From assembly GCA_030145015.1 (NCBI GenBank), contig JAQYWI010000244.1, positions 1 to 6,894 of the forward strand: DNA of 6,894 bases. Direction: 5' to 3'. The notes under the pieces were generated by a model. It was given only the letters and a program-made list of their open reading frames with translations, made no database searches and was not told the DNA's origin. A program made the translations under genes and the position numbers. This DNA is from Desulfobacterales bacterium (GTDB lineage: Bacteria > Desulfobacterota > Desulfobacteria > Desulfobacterales > JAHEIW01). This document shows positions 1 through 5,843 of the stretch, piece by piece; position 1 is the stretch's first letter; the number at the start of each line of letters is the position of its first letter.

Positions 1-1192
1 AAAAATCCATGATGACATTGACTGGAGTATCTATCTGGGTGAATACAATACACCCGGCAGTGTCAGTTATGAAGCCGAGGATAAAGATACACCGCGATTT
101 GATGCCTTTATCGCACCTAAAAAATCCTTGTGCGATCATCTGTTGTGGCAATTTCTGATGACCAAGCCGGCCAAGAAAGAGGAGGCCGTCGCCAGTCTTA
201 TCGTCGGCAACCTCAACAAAGACGGTTTTCTGGATGGTTCAGTTGATGAAATTGCGATCATGAGCAATACACCGCCCGAAGAAGTTGAATACATTCTGGC
301 AAAAATGCAAACCTTTGATCCGGTCGGTGTATGTGCCCGGGATCTCAAAGAGTGCCTGCTTATTCAGGCCAAGCATTTCGGTTTCGAAAATACAATTATC
401 ACCGAGATCATCAGCAACCATTTGCATGATCTGGAAAAGAAAAATTATAAGGGCATCTGCAAAGCATTAAAGGTAAGCATGGATGAAGTGATTGCAGCGG
501 TTAATGTCATCAAGGGATTTGAACCCAAACCCGGCCGACAATTCAGCGAAGAAACACCGCAGTATATTAATCCGGATATTCATGTCTACAAATTGGAGAA
601 CGACTTTGTGGTGATGCTCAACGATGATGGGATGCCCAAGCTCCGCGTCAACTCGTTTTATAAAAATACCATCAGTCGGGGTAAAAAAATATCCGGAGAA
701 GCCGAAGATTATATCCAGGACAAGATCCGATCGGCCGCCTGGCTGATTAAAAGTATCCATCAACGCCAAAAGACCATTTTTAAAGTAATGGAAAGCATTT
801 TAGGATTCCAGAGGGAATTTTTCGAAAAGGGAATTGCCCATCTCAAACCCATGGTTCTTAGAGATGTTGCCCAAGATATCGGGATGCATGAATCCACCAT
901 TAGCCGGGTGACCACGAACAAATACGCTTACACGCCCCAGGGCATCTTTGAGTTGAAATACTTTTTTAATAGTTCAATCAGACAGGGCCAGGGTGGCAAT
1001 ATTGCCTCCGCCAGTGTTCAGGAAAAAATTAGGCTGATCATTCTCAATGAAGACCCGAAAAAACCATACAGTGACGATAAGATTTCACTGATTCTAAAAG
1101 AAGAACATCAAATTCACATTGCACGCCGAACTGTTGCGAAATATCGTGAAATGCTAAAAGTATTACCATCAAACAAACGCAAGCAAATTTAG
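1..1192 (+). CDS. rpoN: RNA polymerase sigma-54 factor RpoN, 5'-truncated by the window start
   Basis: Sigma-54 directs core RNA polymerase to -24/-12 promoters that need an AAA+ enhancer-binding activator. The frame is open from the first full codon at base 2, giving 396 residues. The usual family length is roughly 470-490, so the N-terminal activator-responsive region I and part of acidic region II lie outside. The visible part begins in the acidic linker (DDIDWSIYLGEY) and continues through the core-binding region. The helix-turn-helix that reads the -12 element is visible around 860-920 (VAQDIGMHESTISRV), followed by the conserved FELKYFF. The RpoN box ARRTVAKYR, which contacts the -24 element, is intact at 1121-1147. 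An internal TTG at 128 is not the true start, because recognisable sigma-54 sequence precedes it. The stop is 13 bases before hpf, and the hpf ribosome binding site abuts it, so the two are probably co-transcribed. Identification is firm. Confidence 0.97.
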   Translation, partial: KIHDDIDWSIYLGEYNTPGSVSYEAEDKDTPRFDAFIAPKKSLCDHLLWQFLMTKPAKKEEAVASLIVGNLNKDGFLDGSVDEIAIMSNTPPEEVEYILAKMQTFDPVGVCARDLKECLLIQAKHFGFENTIITEIISNHLHDLEKKNYKGICKALKVSMDEVIAAVNVIKGFEPKPGRQFSEETPQYINPDIHVYKLENDFVVMLNDDGMPKLRVNSFYKNTISRGKKISGEAEDYIQDKIRSAAWLIKSIHQRQKTIFKVMESILGFQREFFEKGIAHLKPMVLRDVAQDIGMHESTISRVTTNKYAYTPQGIFELKYFFNSSIRQGQGGNIASASVQEKIRLIILNEDPKKPYSDDKISLILKEEHQIHIARRTVAKYREMLKVLPSNKRKQI

Positions 1193-1205
1193 GGGGGCTT
1201 TCAGC

Positions 1206-1739
1206 ATGCAGACATCTGTAACCTTTAAAAACCTTGATCCTACCGATACATTAAAATCCTATGTTCGCGATAAACTCGATCGATTTGATCGTTTTCTCGA
1301 TAACCCCGCCGAGGCCAATGTGGTCTTATTGGTTGAGAAATTCCGCCATATCGCTGAAATTAATATTAACGGAGACCGGCTTACGATAAATGGTAAAGAA
1401 GAAACCAATGACATGTACTCGGCGATTGATATGGTCCTGGACAAACTTGAAAAACAAATAAAAAAGAACAAGCAAAAAATTAGGGAACGCAGACCCGGCG
1501 TCAATGCCAAAAACATAGGTCTGATGGAAGCCGATACTAACTTGCCGGACGAGGAGATCGTAAGAGAAGTTAAAATCAAAAATATTGAGTACAAACCCAT
1601 GGATGTCGAAGAAGCGGTTTTACAGATGGACCTGTTAAGTGATAACTTTCTGGTGTTCACCAATGCCCGCTCAGACCGGGTCAATGTTCTGTATCGCCGC
1701 AAAGACGGCCATTATGGATTGATTCAACCCAACGGTTAA
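1206..1739 (+). CDS. hpf: Ribosome hibernation promoting factor, long form (HPF/RaiA, S30AE family)
   Basis: HPF binds the 30S decoding region of idle ribosomes. The long form joins 70S ribosomes into inactive 100S dimers through its C-terminal domain. The 177-residue product has both parts. The N-terminal S30AE domain (about 1-98) has the typical beta-alpha pattern and a basic helix rich in Lys/Arg (KLEKQIKKNKQKIRERR, about 80-96). An acidic linker (about 107-119) leads to the C-terminal dimerisation domain (about 121-175) with the family signatures KPMDVEEAVLQMDLL, FLVFTNA and VNVLYRRKDGHYGLIQP. The length matches long HPF (about 180) rather than the short gamma-proteobacterial form (about 95). 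The ATG is preceded by a strong purine run, AGGGGGG, which overlaps the rpoN stop. Position between rpoN and ptsN is the classical arrangement. Family assignment is firm; the 100S role is inferred from the long domain layout. Confidence 0.96.
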   Translation: MQTSVTFKNLDPTDTLKSYVRDKLDRFDRFLDNPAEANVVLLVEKFRHIAEININGDRLTINGKEETNDMYSAIDMVLDKLEKQIKKNKQKIRERRPGVNAKNIGLMEADTNLPDEEIVREVKIKNIEYKPMDVEEAVLQMDLLSDNFLVFTNARSDRVNVLYRRKDGHYGLIQPNG

Positions 1740-1764
1740 ATCAATTGCGGGTAGTGAGTTTTGT

Positions 1765-1793
1765 TTGCCGTAATTATTAAAAGGTGATATAAC
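1765..1793 (+). promoter_or_regulatory. Candidate sigma-70 promoter for ptsN-rapZ
   Basis: The 86-base hpf-ptsN gap contains TTGCCG (1765-1770, 4/6 match to TTGACA), a 17-base spacer, and TATAAC (1788-1793, 5/6 match to TATAAT). The predicted start is near 1800, leaving a leader of about 25 bases before the ptsN ATG at 1826. No terminator is visible between hpf and ptsN, so this would be an internal promoter added to read-through from rpoN-hpf. It rests on a motif match only. The AAAAGGTGAT at 1779-1788 inside it resembles a Shine-Dalgarno sequence but no start codon follows at a useful distance. Confidence 0.4.
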
Positions 1794-1825
1794 TTACTGC
1801 CCGATTTTAATTTTGTGAGTATAAA

Positions 1826-2284
1826 ATGAAAATTCTTGATGTCTTGCAAAAAGAAGCGATTTTAGATGATCTAAAATCGCAAACCAAAAAAGGTATTCTT
1901 GAAGAACTGGTAGTTCCGTTGGCCCCCACCACCGGTAAGGACCATAAGGATCTGGTCTGGGTGTTAATGGATCGGGAACGGCTCGGAAGTACCGGTATCG
2001 GAGGGGGTATCGGAATCCCGCATGGCAAAATAAAGGATCTCGAAGCGCTGGTTCTCGGCTTTGGCCTCAGCCGTAAGGGCGTCGATTTTGAGGCGATTGA
2101 CGGCAAGCCGACCCATATCTTTTTTATTTTGATAACCCCCGAGAATTCAACCGGTCTTCATCTGAAACTATTAGCCCGGATCTCCAGAATTCTTAAAAAC
2201 GACCAGTTCAAAGAACGCCTGCAAAACGCGGCCGATCGCGATGAAATATTTGAAATTATCAAAGAGGAGGATGAAGAATTTTAA
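1826..2284 (+). CDS. ptsN: PTS EIIA-Ntr, nitrogen regulatory phosphocarrier PtsN
   Basis: EIIA-Ntr is the terminal phosphate acceptor of the regulatory PTS-Ntr. It carries no sugar, and its phosphorylation state modulates partner proteins (in enterobacteria, potassium transport and kinases). The 152-residue product is a single EIIA domain of the fructose/mannitol fold with normal family length. The phospho-acceptor is His66 in GGGIGIPHGK. Supporting family features are VLMDRERLGSTGIG upstream of the active site, THIFFILITPEN, and HLKLLARISRIL downstream. The ATG at 1826 is the only reasonable start, because an in-frame stop lies at 1808-1810 with no start codon between. The ribosome site is weak (GTGAG at 1815-1819). 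It sits between hpf and rapZ, the standard order. No EI-Ntr or NPr gene lies in the window, so its phosphoryl donor must be encoded elsewhere. The C-terminus is very acidic. Confidence 0.96.
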   Translation: MKILDVLQKEAILDDLKSQTKKGILEELVVPLAPTTGKDHKDLVWVLMDRERLGSTGIGGGIGIPHGKIKDLEALVLGFGLSRKGVDFEAIDGKPTHIFFILITPENSTGLHLKLLARISRILKNDQFKERLQNAADRDEIFEIIKEEDEEF

Positions 2285-2303
2285 TCCGAATCGATGATTT
2301 AAA

Positions 2304-3173
2304 GTGAAACATTTAACCATCATCATTATAACCGGACTTTCGGGCTCCGGGAAAAGCACCGCAATGGCAGCCTTTGAAGATTCTGGCTTTTATTGCGTTG
2401 ATAATATGCCTGTCGCCCTCCTTCCGAAGTTTCTCCAATTGCCCATCGAAAGTGAAACGGAAATTGCCGGTATTGCCTTTGTGATGGATTTGCGCGAAAA
2501 GGGATTTCTCGCCAAATATGACGCGATATTCGCATCGCTTAAGAAGAAAGGATACCATTTTGAAATCCTTTTTCTGGAAGCCGAGGAAGATGTTTTGGTG
2601 CAACGGTACAGCACCACAAGAAGACAACACCCACTTTCACAGGGCAAGGGACTGCTGGAGGGTATTAGGGCCGAAAAGCAACAATTAAAGGATCTGCGGG
2701 CGGCGGCCGACAAAATCATCGACACAACCAATTTTAATGTCCACGAACTCAAAGCCAATATTCTTGAATTTGCCCGCAGAAGCAGAAAACTGATACCCAT
2801 GCGGATCCAGGTTGTGTCTTTCGGCTTTAAATACGGCGTGCCGCGCGATGCCGATCTGATTATCGATGTCCGATTCCTGATTAACCCGTATTTTGTCCCG
2901 GAATTGAAACCGCTGGACGGGGAAAACCGCAAAATTAAAGATTTCGTCTTAGACCATGCCGAAACCCAGGTATTCCTCAAAAAGTATTTGGATCTTCTTG
3001 ACTATTTGATCCCCATGTATGAAAAAGAAGGCAAGGCCTATTTAACCGTTGCCGTCGGCTGCACGGGAGGTCGACATCGTTCGGTGACCATCGCACGCAC
3101 CATTTTTGACCACATCCGAAAAACAATACAGCAAGTCGAAATTATTCATCGTGATATGGGTCAGTCGTCATAG
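2304..3173 (+). CDS. rapZ: RapZ/YvcJ-family nucleotide-binding protein (RNase adapter protein RapZ)
   Basis: In E. coli, RapZ guides RNase E to the small RNA GlmZ and so tunes glucosamine-6-phosphate synthase; its C-terminal domain senses glucosamine-6-phosphate. Relatives such as B. subtilis YvcJ bind and hydrolyse nucleotides. The 289-residue product matches family length (about 285). The N-terminal P-loop domain shows Walker A GLSGSGKS (11-18), VDNMP (32-36), a VMDLR element (60-64), RYSTTRRQHPL (102-112) and DTTN (140-143). The C-terminal domain shows FGFKYG (173-178), DVRFLINPY (188-196) and GCTGGRHRSV (252-261). GTG at 2304 is the only start that keeps the Walker A motif; an in-frame stop (2295-2297) lies just upstream. 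There is no good Shine-Dalgarno sequence near it, so translation may be coupled to ptsN, which ends 19 bases earlier. Family identity is firm; an sRNA-adapter role in this organism is inference. Confidence 0.95.
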   Translation: MKHLTIIIITGLSGSGKSTAMAAFEDSGFYCVDNMPVALLPKFLQLPIESETEIAGIAFVMDLREKGFLAKYDAIFASLKKKGYHFEILFLEAEEDVLVQRYSTTRRQHPLSQGKGLLEGIRAEKQQLKDLRAAADKIIDTTNFNVHELKANILEFARRSRKLIPMRIQVVSFGFKYGVPRDADLIIDVRFLINPYFVPELKPLDGENRKIKDFVLDHAETQVFLKKYLDLLDYLIPMYEKEGKAYLTVAVGCTGGRHRSVTIARTIFDHIRKTIQQVEIIHRDMGQSS

Positions 3174-3195
3174 CTAGAAACTATCTCATAAAAAT

Positions 3196-3354
3196 AAGTG
3201 ATCTACGTTAGATAATTGGAAAAAAAGTGCCTAAAGTTGTGGTGTCGCTCGCGCTCCATCTTTTTATAAAATGGCAGAATTCCTTAACTTTAGTCACTTT
3301 AGATCACTTTTAACTTTAGCTCACTTGCTTTTTTAGGCATTTTAGGCACTTTCT
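3196..3354. repeat. Convergent array of 8-9 bp units with long inverted repeats, rapZ-EIIA gap
   Basis: The 195-base non-coding interval carries two opposite-facing arms. The right arm (3286-3354) is a nearly gapless series of 8-9 base units ending mostly in TTTAG or CACTTT: AACTTTAG, TCACTTTAG, ATCACTTTT, AACTTTAG, CTCACTTG, CTTTTTTAG, GCATTTTAG, GCACTTTCT. The left arm has matching inverted pieces. AAGTGATCTA (3196-3205) pairs perfectly with TAGATCACTT (3300-3309). AAAGTGCCTAAA (3224-3235) pairs perfectly with TTTAGGCACTTT (3341-3352). CTAAAGTT (3231-3238) matches two AACTTTAG copies (3286-3293, 3312-3319). About 47 bases of unrelated, partly GC-rich sequence lie between. The array ends a few bases before the AAAGGAG ribosome site of the next gene, so a transcript could fold close to it. 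Function is unknown; it is not a standard terminator. Confidence 0.8.
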
Positions 3355-3368
3355 TATAAAGGAGAATT

Positions 3369-3782
3369 ATGATCGGTATCGTTATCGTTACCCATAGTCA
3401 ATTAGGTGATGCCTTAATTGAAGCCGCTGAATTTATTATCGGCAAACGTCCTGAAGCTCTGGTTTCGGTTTCCATTGATTTGAATGAGAGCGCCGAGGTG
3501 CTGCGCGGGAAAATTGCCGCCGGCATTAAAAAAGTCAAATCAGAAGAGGGTGTACTTATCTTAACAGACATGTTTGGGGGCACGCCTTCCAACTTAAGCT
3601 ATTCGTTTCTTGAGGAAGGACAAATTGAGGTGATTTCCGGGGTAAACCTTCCGATTTTGATCCAGGCGGCAAACACTAGAGCGAAGGTGGACCTCACCAA
3701 ATTAGCAATCAAACTGGAAGCATTTGGCAAAAAAAGTATCTCATTGGCAAGTAGCTTATTAAAAGGAAATAAACGCAGCTAA
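3369..3782 (+). CDS. PTS EIIA component, mannose family (EIIA-Man), stand-alone domain
   Basis: This is a phosphocarrier domain that accepts phosphate from HPr on a histidine and, in transport systems, passes it to EIIB. The 137-residue product is a single EIIA-Man domain. The active histidine is His9 in IVIVTHSQLG, and the conserved Asp67 sits in ILTDMFGGTPSN (64-75), the family signature. A Val/Ile-rich strand at the N-terminus is the first strand of the Rossmann-like fold, not a signal peptide. The start is supported by AAAGGAG (3358-3364), four bases before the ATG. Unlike E. coli ManX it lacks a fused EIIB domain, and no EIIB, EIIC or EIID gene follows; gap does. Linkage to rpoN-hpf-ptsN-rapZ suggests a regulatory rather than a sugar-uptake role, which is inference. 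The related DhaM domain of dihydroxyacetone kinase systems is a less likely alternative, since no DhaK or DhaL is nearby. Confidence 0.92.
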   Translation: MIGIVIVTHSQLGDALIEAAEFIIGKRPEALVSVSIDLNESAEVLRGKIAAGIKKVKSEEGVLILTDMFGGTPSNLSYSFLEEGQIEVISGVNLPILIQAANTRAKVDLTKLAIKLEAFGKKSISLASSLLKGNKRS

Positions 3783-3855
3783 TTAACGGCACGCAAAATT
3801 ACAAGAAACGATATCAAAAATGAACTGCTAGTGGAAAAAATCGAAAGGTGATATT

Positions 3856-4860
3856 ATGACGGTTAAGCTTGGTATTAATGGTTTTGGCAGGATTGGACGC
3901 CTGGTTTTTAGGGCGGCCTTGAAAAATCCTGAGGTTGAAGTCGTTGCCATCAACGATCTTATGAACGCAGCCACAATGGCTCATCTGCTTAAATATGATT
4001 CCGTACACGGCCAATTGGAAGCAGATGTCAGCGCTCAAGATGACCGGCTGGAAGTAGATGGCAAATCCGTTGTCATCCGGTCTATTAAAGAGCCTGAAAA
4101 TTTAGGATGGGGCGAACTCGGTGTAAATGTCGCGGCGGAATGCACCGGGCTGTTTCGTGATCGCGAAAGTGCGTCCAAACATCTGGCTGCCGGAGCACGC
4201 AAAGTCATCATATCCGCGCCGGCCGGCGATCCCGATATAACAATTGTCATGGGGGTCAACTCGAGCCAGTATGATCCGCGCCAGCATCATATTATTTCAA
4301 ATGCCTCGTGCACAACCAATTGCCTGGCACCGGTAGCCAAAGTACTCCTGGAGAATTTCGGGCTAAAATACGGATTGATGACCACCATCCATGCCTATAC
4401 CGGCGATCAGCGGCTGTTGGACTATCCTCACAAGGATTTGCGCCGCGCCAGAGCGGCAGCGCTGTCCATGGTCCCCACCACCACCGGTGCGGCCAAGGCC
4501 GTGGCGCTGGTATTACCGGAATTATCAGGCAAACTCAACGGGCTTGCCATCCGTGTCCCCACCCCCAATGTTTCGATAGTGGATTTTGTGGCCACCATAG
4601 AGAAAACCGGCGTTACCGTTTCAGATGTGAACTCGGCCTTGAAGAAGGCTTCGGAAGAGTCCCTGGCCGGCATTCTGAAGTACAGCGAAGCGCCACTGGT
4701 ATCCATCGACTTTAATGGATCCGCATTTTCCTCAATCGTGGATGCCCCGACTACCCATGTGATCGATAATATGGTAAAGGTGCTGGCCTGGTACGATAAC
4801 GAGGCCGGTTATTCGAATCGCATGGTGGATCTGGCAGCCATGGTTGGAGCGGAGCTATAG
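3856..4860 (+). CDS. gap: Type I glyceraldehyde-3-phosphate dehydrogenase
   Basis: GAPDH converts glyceraldehyde-3-phosphate, phosphate and NAD+ to 1,3-bisphosphoglycerate in the cytoplasm, and runs in reverse in gluconeogenesis. The 334-residue product has normal length. The N-terminal Rossmann domain begins GINGFGRIGR (6-15), and Asp34 (AIND) ends the second strand, the acidic residue that favours NAD over NADP. The catalytic Cys152 lies in SNASCTTNCLAP, and its partner His179 in TTIHAYTGDQ. Further landmarks are PHKDLRRARAA (191-201), PTTTGAAKAV and the C-terminal WYDNEAGYSNR. At the site equivalent to Leu187-Pro188 of the Bacillus enzyme, this protein has Tyr190-Pro191. Retention of the proline fits NAD use. 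The ATG follows a good ribosome site, AAAGGTGA (3844-3851). It is 73 bases after the EIIA gene, with no terminator seen between. Which metabolic direction dominates cannot be told from sequence. Confidence 0.98.
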   Translation: MTVKLGINGFGRIGRLVFRAALKNPEVEVVAINDLMNAATMAHLLKYDSVHGQLEADVSAQDDRLEVDGKSVVIRSIKEPENLGWGELGVNVAAECTGLFRDRESASKHLAAGARKVIISAPAGDPDITIVMGVNSSQYDPRQHHIISNASCTTNCLAPVAKVLLENFGLKYGLMTTIHAYTGDQRLLDYPHKDLRRARAAALSMVPTTTGAAKAVALVLPELSGKLNGLAIRVPTPNVSIVDFVATIEKTGVTVSDVNSALKKASEESLAGILKYSEAPLVSIDFNGSAFSSIVDAPTTHVIDNMVKVLAWYDNEAGYSNRMVDLAAMVGAEL

Positions 4861-4927
4861 GCTCTGGTCTCAGGGTCCACAGATAATAAGGCTGTCGAGC
4901 CGGTAACCCGATAAGCTATTGGCAGCT

Positions 4928-5027
4928 GGTTAAATGGTTAAATAGTTGATTCGTTAAATCGTTTAAAATGGATTGAATCCTCTGACTAATTGACTATTCG
5001 ACGAATTGACCATTTAACGAATTAACG
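4928..5027. repeat. Contiguous 8-bp repeat array, converging on a central palindrome, gap-tpiA gap
   Basis: This 100-base block dominates the 196-base gap between gap and tpiA. The left arm reads in exact 8-base steps: GGTTAAAT, GGTTAAAT, AGTTGATT, CGTTAAAT (4928-4959), then a 10-base variant (4960-4969). The centre GGATTGAATCC (4970-4980) is a perfect odd palindrome around base 4975. The right arm has the same unit in reverse orientation, again in 8-base steps: AATTGACT, ATTCGACG, AATTGACC, ATTTAACG, AATTAACG (4988-5027). Facing units match at 5-7 of 8 positions, so the block is also a long imperfect inverted repeat. It has no GC-rich stem plus U-tract, so it is not a typical intrinsic terminator. 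The remaining gap bases (4861-4927, 5028-5056) show only the tpiA ribosome site. Function is unknown. Confidence 0.88.
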
Positions 5028-5056
5028 ATGCCCTACCGGGCGAGAGGACGATAAAA

Positions 5057-5818
5057 ATGGAAAATCGAACGCCGCTGATTGCCGGTAACTGGAAAATGTA
5101 TAAAACACCGCCGGAAGCTGCTGAAACTGCAAAGCAGCTGGTTGAAAGCGTGGGTGCGATCACAGGTGTCGATATCATGATTGCCCCGACCTTTACGGCC
5201 CTTGAATCGGTATCCCGGGTGATTCAAAACACCCCGGTAGCGCTGGGAGCCCAAAATCTTTACTGGGAAGATGAAGGTGCCTATACGGGCGAGATATCAG
5301 CCCCCATGCTTAAATCTGTGGGCTGTCAATATGGTATCATCGGCCATTCTGAGCGCCGCCAATATTTCGGTGAAACCGATGAAACCGTGAACAAAAAAAT
5401 CCATGCGGCGATTAAAACCGGCCTGAAACCGGTATTTTGTGTGGGTGAGACCGAAAAAGAGCGGGAAGCTGAGCAAACGTTATCCGTACTTGACAAACAG
5501 GTTAAAGAGGGGTTAGAAAGGCTGGTTCCGGGCCAATTGGATACGCTGATTATCGCCTATGAGCCGGTGTGGGCCATTGGAACCGGCAAAACCGCCACAG
5601 ACGACCAGGCCCAGGAGGTCCATCAGTTTATCCGCTCTTTGATTGAGAAGCGTTTTGGAAATGATCTTTCCAAATCCATCAGAATATTGTATGGTGGCAG
5701 TGTTAAACCGGATAATATAGCGAATTTAATGGCAATGCCGGACATTGATGGTGCCCTGGTCGGAGGCGCGAGCCTGAGCGCCGAATCGTTTAGTAAGATT
5801 ATACAGTTTAAAAAATAA
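5057..5818 (+). CDS. tpiA: Triosephosphate isomerase
   Basis: TpiA interconverts dihydroxyacetone phosphate and glyceraldehyde-3-phosphate, the step that feeds GAPDH encoded just upstream. The 253-residue product is a full-length single TIM barrel. All catalytic landmarks are present: Asn11 and Lys13 in GNWKMYK, the electrophile His97 in IIGHSERR, the base Glu169 in AYEPVWAIGTGKTA with the flexible loop 6 following, YGGSVKP (212-218) and GALVGGASL (232-240) for phosphate binding. The ATG at 5057 is supported by GAGAGGA (5042-5048), eight bases upstream. The usual neighbour pgk is not between gap and tpiA here. secG begins 25 bases after the stop, so tpiA and secG are probably co-transcribed. 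Whether gap transcription reaches tpiA depends on the octamer array between them. Confidence 0.98.
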   Translation: MENRTPLIAGNWKMYKTPPEAAETAKQLVESVGAITGVDIMIAPTFTALESVSRVIQNTPVALGAQNLYWEDEGAYTGEISAPMLKSVGCQYGIIGHSERRQYFGETDETVNKKIHAAIKTGLKPVFCVGETEKEREAEQTLSVLDKQVKEGLERLVPGQLDTLIIAYEPVWAIGTGKTATDDQAQEVHQFIRSLIEKRFGNDLSKSIRILYGGSVKPDNIANLMAMPDIDGALVGGASLSAESFSKIIQFKK

Positions 5819-5843
5819 ATTCAAAATGTAAAGAAATAATTCT

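Noticed and set aside
2390..2980. 196-codon minus-strand open frame opposite rapZ
   Set aside because: Shadow of rapZ: Ser/Arg-rich composition typical of antisense frames, no recognisable motifs, and rapZ is unmistakable on the + strand.
3237..3270. Promoter candidate TTGTGG / TATAAA in the centre of the first array
   Set aside because: The spacer would be 22 bases, too long for a sigma-70 promoter, and the -35 match is poor.
3272..3290. Sigma-54-type promoter near TGGCAG
   Set aside because: The required GC dinucleotide ten bases after GG is absent. No convincing -24/-12 site was seen in any intergenic gap of the window.
4308..4715. 135-codon + frame inside gap
   Set aside because: Out-of-frame reading of gap with Arg/His/Pro-rich low-quality translation and no ribosome site; the gap frame is fully conserved.
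4928..5027. CRISPR array
   Set aside because: Units are 8 bp, contiguous and without spacers, and they change orientation; no cas genes are present.
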